61,143 nucleotides of DNA from Tissierellia bacterium (lineage in GTDB: Bacteria > Bacillota > Clostridia > Tissierellales > Peptoniphilaceae), in the NCBI GenBank assembly GCA_030537875.1, contig JAUNVC010000008.1, positions 1-61,143 of the forward strand, given 5' to 3'. The translations under genes and the position numbers were made by a program. Position 1 is the stretch's first letter. Each line of letters begins with the position of its first letter. This document shows, in pieces, positions 58,039 to 61,143 of this stretch. A model generated the notes under the pieces. The model searched no databases and was not told where the DNA came from. It worked only from the letters and a program-made list of their open reading frames with translations.

Positions 58039-58396
58039 ACAGTTTATTCACTCCTATATGAAGAAAAGTTCCATCCTGCTCCTTGTTCCATTCATTGTGT
58101 TTCTATGGTTCCCTCAGAGAGTTCCTTTGATCACTGGCCTTGTCTTTGGTCATTGTATCCGCATTTTGTTGTTTAAACTCCACTCCTACGAATTGAGTCG
58201 CATACTAAATGCACCGCCTCAAAAAGCAAAGAGAATGGCCGTTTTTTCTTATACGAAAAGGTTCTTAATTTACGGGTTGACTTTAACCCTAGCCATTCTT
58301 AATCCCAGGCTTCACGTCCTAGGTGCTTTTCTGGGACTTCTGATGTTGCCAATTACCATCCACTTGTTAAATTTAAAAAACATAACTATGAAATGA
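58028..58396 (+). CDS. atpI: ATP synthase subunit I (AtpI-like)
   Basis: A 122-residue membrane protein with about four helices (PFIVFLWFPQRV, LITGLVFGHCIRILLF, FLIYGLTLTLAIL, LHVLGAFLGLLMLPITI), the pattern of ATP synthase protein I, which helps assemble the c-ring. The ATG at 58028 is chosen (AAGGATCG upstream, overlaps atpZ by 11 bases); the longer frame starts inside atpZ. Identity rests on topology and on the AtpZ neighbour. Its end overlaps holA on the other strand by 11 bases. Confidence 0.7.
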   Translation: MDNKQFIHSYMKKSSILLLVPFIVFLWFPQRVPLITGLVFGHCIRILLFKLHSYELSRILNAPPQKAKRMAVFSYTKRFLIYGLTLTLAILNPRLHVLGAFLGLLMLPITIHLLNLKNITMK

Positions 58397-59399
58397 TCAC
58401 TGAAGAGATACACCGTATCAATTCAATATGTCGATCATTTTTTTTGCTCTTTAAAATAGCGTCCGTATTTTGAACTTCCAAAATGGCTTTTTCCAATTCT
58501 TCTAAAGTGTAGTACTGAATATAATCTTCCACCTTTTTCCATTCATAATTTCCAATTCCAAGACTGGACTGAATCTCATAGGAAGATACTTGTCTATTCT
58601 TCCCCGATTTTGCGCCGTACATCAATAGGATAAGTCTACTGACCATATACAGTGTCCGTATAGGCTCTTCGTCAAGTTCCTCTAACACTTGCAATTGTAG
58701 AAGTGCCTCCTTGATTTTTCGTGCACCGATAGCATCAGTCAAACGAAAGATATTGGTGGAAACACTCTTGCTCGTTAAATTTTCCACGTCAAAAAGCTCA
58801 ATGGTATCTTTATCAATATTGAGTAGCTTCTCAATCTCCCCTTCTACAGCATATAAACTTTTAAATTCCCTATCCCTGCTATAATTGATGAATTCTAAAA
58901 ACAAGACCTTTGCATCTTCTGCAATCTTTTTCTTACCTTCATAAATCTTTTTTTCTACCCAGCCTTCCAACTGCTTATCCGTGACGGAGTCAAATGAAAT
59001 GACTCTTTTTCTCTCGGAAAGTTTCTTCACCAAACCATAATTTTTCCCCAAAGTTTCGGGACAATGATAAAGAACGCAAATCAAATGCTCGTCCCGATCC
59101 ATCAAATCAATGATTCTCTTTCCAAATTCCTTCCCATGCTCTTTTGCGAAGTTTTTTATGACAACTACCTTTATATCGCTCATAAATGGTAATTGTGCCA
59201 ACATTTCTTCTATTTCTGAAAAGGAATGTTTATCACCTTCAATATATGTCAGATTAAAATCTCTATAGGGCTCTTCCACATAGGCGTCAATCAAGCGTTC
59301 CAGTGTATTATCTGCTAAAAAAACCTCTTGACCTTGAAATAGATAATACCCTCGGACCATTTTTTTCTCAATTTTTTTTAAAAATGACATATATTCCAT
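58386..59399 (-). CDS. holA: DNA polymerase III delta subunit
   Basis: A 337-residue clamp-loader subunit. GYYLFQGQEVFLADNTLERLI near the start (given in part) is typical of HolA, followed by an AAA-like fold without a working P-loop and a helical collar domain. It opens the beta clamp. The ATG at 59399 follows AAGGAG and overlaps comEC by 22 bases, the usual comEC-holA order. Its end overlaps atpI on the + strand. Confidence 0.93.
   Translation of the reverse strand: MEYMSFLKKIEKKMVRGYYLFQGQEVFLADNTLERLIDAYVEEPYRDFNLTYIEGDKHSFSEIEEMLAQLPFMSDIKVVVIKNFAKEHGKEFGKRIIDLMDRDEHLICVLYHCPETLGKNYGLVKKLSERKRVISFDSVTDKQLEGWVEKKIYEGKKKIAEDAKVLFLEFINYSRDREFKSLYAVEGEIEKLLNIDKDTIELFDVENLTSKSVSTNIFRLTDAIGARKIKEALLQLQVLEELDEEPIRTLYMVSRLILLMYGAKSGKNRQVSSYEIQSSLGIGNYEWKKVEDYIQYYTLEELEKAILEVQNTDAILKSKKNDRHIELIRCISSVIIS
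58391..58440 (+). terminator. Possible terminator of the atpI transcript
   Basis: AAATGATC (58391-58398) pairs with GATCATTT (58433-58440), followed by TTTTTG on the + strand. The stem begins in the atpI stop codon and lies within holA. The loop is long (34 bases), so this is tentative. Confidence 0.4.
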
Positions 59400-61143
59400 T
59401 GTTCTCTCCTTATTCGTAACACCGTAAATCCAACAATGATGGTTGTATAGATGGCATATAGTTTGAAATAAATTGGTAGCTCTTGTTCTTCTTTATAATG
59501 AGACCACGTATGTCTTCGTAGATCAAATTGCAACAACCCCTGTGTATCGGTTCTGTGAATCTCAATAGAATGATGTCGATACCGTTTTAAGACTTCTTGG
59601 TGGGGATGTCCAAAGCTGTTTTTATACCCCACAGAAATGGCCACATCTTTAGGTGCAACGTGTATCAAAAAGTCTTCTGAAGAAGAGGACTTTGATCCAT
59701 GATGCGGACATTTTAAAACCATAGAATGTAGAGGGTATCGAAGCAACTTCTTTTCTTCAGCCTCCGTAATATCTCCCGTAAATAAAACCAGCGACTCCTC
59801 TCCTTTTACTAATTGTAACACAAGAGACCTTCCATTTTCATCAAGCCTACTTTTTTCATATGGAATTGCTCTAAGGAAATATCCTTTACCCAGCTTAAAA
59901 ACACTATCATTGGGTACAATTGTAAAATGCAAATTATTCTCTTGAAGTACTTTTTTTACATGGTCTGGGGGTTCATGATCAGAAATAATATGCTGCATCT
60001 TAATTCGATCTGACATTTCAATAAGTGCACCATAGTGATCATAATCAAAATGGGTGATAAACACTCCATCGAGCTTTCTTCTGCCGCTTTTTACGAGATA
60101 GGGTTCGAGCACAAATTTTCCAATATGTCCTGGTCTTCTTCCCTCTCCACCCGTATCAATTAAGTAATGTTTTGAACCAATGGAAATCAGCGCTGCATCC
60201 CCTTGACCAACGCTCAAAAATTCAACGGAGCGAATGGGACTTAAAGAAAAAAATCCGGGAAGCACACATAGGATGAGCAGATAGAACATCTTACGTAGTT
60301 GATGATACCGCACATACTGATAGGGAATTTTATAACCTCCCACAAAAATGATTGTGAAGTAAAGAAGAAACCATGAAATAGATGGGCTCGGAAGAACCCA
60401 CAGCATCTCTTTCCATTGCAAGTGGGTTGTGGTCCATAAAATACCATGGGCCAAGAGATTGAGTATCGAGGAAATGAAAAAACCAACATAGGGAATGGAT
60501 TGTAAGAGAAGATACGTAAATGAAAGCATTACGTAGATAGTAAACAAGGGTACAAACAAGAGATTCCAAAGAAAGTTCAAGCCATGATAGCTGTTAAAAT
60601 AATAAATAACAAATGGTAAAGTCATCAACTGAACCGATAAGAGCACGACTATTCCGTCTCCCAATATACCGAAAAAAACACGGCGGCCCTTCCATTTTGG
60701 TAAAAAGTAAATCATTCCAAACACTGCCAAATAGCTCAGTTGAAATCCTACATTAAACACCACATATGGATTCCATAGAATGGCGATACCTGCCACTCCA
60801 CTTAAAATATCCATCTCGGACCAGTATGGGATATAGAGTTTTTTTATGACATACAGAGTATATAAAAGAACTGCTCGAGTAATGGATGGAGTAAAACCAA
60901 CCATAAGAGCATACATCCAAAGAAGAAATACACTCATCAACTGTCGCATTTTCACAGTCGGTAAAAGGAAAGATAAGAAAAAGCTAAAGAAAAGCGCAAG
61001 TAGTCCAACGTGAAGTCCAGACACCGAAAACAAATGTCCCAAACCAAGACTTCTCATATTTTCAAATACCTGTTCTTCACTTGAAAACCGTAAGGTCAAC
61101 GCCTTTGAAAGCAGGCTTGCTTCAGATGATAAGTGCCTATCAT
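59378..61143 (-). CDS. comEC: DNA internalisation protein ComEC/Rec2 (5' end outside window)
   Basis: At least 588 residues; the frame is open to the right edge (GDRHLSSE at the edge). The competence domain has the signature LGHLFSVSGLHVGLL and many membrane helices, and the C-terminal metallo-beta-lactamase-like domain has HFDYDHYGAL, FTGDITEAEE and KCPHHGSKSSSS. It forms the channel and probable nuclease for taking up single-stranded DNA. After that domain there is one more hydrophobic segment (LYAIYTTIIVGFTVL), unusual for ComEC. Confidence 0.93.
   Translation of the reverse strand, partial: DRHLSSEASLLSKALTLRFSSEEQVFENMRSLGLGHLFSVSGLHVGLLALFFSFFLSFLLPTVKMRQLMSVFLLWMYALMVGFTPSITRAVLLYTLYVIKKLYIPYWSEMDILSGVAGIAILWNPYVVFNVGFQLSYLAVFGMIYFLPKWKGRRVFFGILGDGIVVLLSVQLMTLPFVIYYFNSYHGLNFLWNLLFVPLFTIYVMLSFTYLLLQSIPYVGFFISSILNLLAHGILWTTTHLQWKEMLWVLPSPSISWFLLYFTIIFVGGYKIPYQYVRYHQLRKMFYLLILCVLPGFFSLSPIRSVEFLSVGQGDAALISIGSKHYLIDTGGEGRRPGHIGKFVLEPYLVKSGRRKLDGVFITHFDYDHYGALIEMSDRIKMQHIISDHEPPDHVKKVLQENNLHFTIVPNDSVFKLGKGYFLRAIPYEKSRLDENGRSLVLQLVKGEESLVLFTGDITEAEEKKLLRYPLHSMVLKCPHHGSKSSSSEDFLIHVAPKDVAISVGYKNSFGHPHQEVLKRYRHHSIEIHRTDTQGLLQFDLRRHTWSHYKEEQELPIYFKLYAIYTTIIVGFTVLRIRREQWNICHF

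Overview
The window looks like ordinary chromosome of a low-GC, Gram-positive anaerobe of the class Clostridia. Support comes from AGGAGG ribosome binding sites with some GTG/TTG starts, sigma-A type TTGACA/TATAAT promoters, hairpin-plus-U-tract terminators, RNase Y, a bifunctional Rel, a T-box, a SpoIID homologue, and the gene order ruvC-ruvA-ruvB-spoIID-queA-tgt-yajC-secD-secF, which is typical of Clostridia. The species cannot be named from this alone. I see no rRNA, tRNA, CRISPR array, insertion sequence or prophage, and no gene-free stretch longer than 300 bases.

Layout from left to right: (1) the + strand end of mutL and miaA meets a minus-strand tyrosine recombinase at a shared bidirectional terminator (1-2413). 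(2) RNase Y has its own promoter (2422-4070). (3) A long minus-strand operon, pnp-dut-uppP-ftsK-rimO-pgsA-cinA-recA-sbcD, ends in an SbcC/Rad50-like ATPase split over three reading frames (4084-16442). (4) A T-box-led operon runs ileS - cytoplasmic parvulin - RelA/SpoT-like protein - DUF1292 - radical SAM - P-loop protein - unknown and ends in a terminator just before pnp (16441-24238). (5) rpmE-prmC-prfA-sirtuin-flavoprotein-COG4091 dehydrogenase (24213-29642). (6) Nitroreductase-transaldolase-glpX (29646-32135). (7) recJ-relA-dtd, where recJ carries an in-frame stop codon (32133-36555). (8) secDF behind a structured leader, yajC with its own promoter and terminator, then tgt, queA, spoIID and ruvBAC (36503-44874). 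(9) A CBS-ACT protein, an unknown protein and a calcium-type P-ATPase (44882-49116). (10) The F-type ATP synthase operon atpBEFHAGDC, with a sodium-type c subunit (49129-55411). (11) argF, divergent from a + strand operon of an AraC regulator with two DNA-binding domains, atpZ and atpI (55423-58440). (12) holA and the end of comEC (58386-61143).

Most genes are housekeeping: translation and tRNA modification (miaA, ileS, prfA, prmC, rimO, queA, tgt, dtd), recombination and repair (recA, ruvABC, recJ, mutL, sbcCD-like), protein export (secDF, yajC), RNA decay (rny, pnp) and energy conversion (atp genes). The points most worth a second look are: the ATP synthase accessory genes atpZ/atpI, which sit on the opposite strand from the atp operon and are coupled to a double-HTH AraC regulator; the Rad50-like ATPase split at its zinc hook; the isoleucine T-box whose operon includes a RelA/SpoT-domain protein with a degenerate active-site segment; the in-frame TAA in recJ; and the apparent loss of endonuclease motifs from MutL. 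None of these is proven to be a new system. They are sequence-based candidates.
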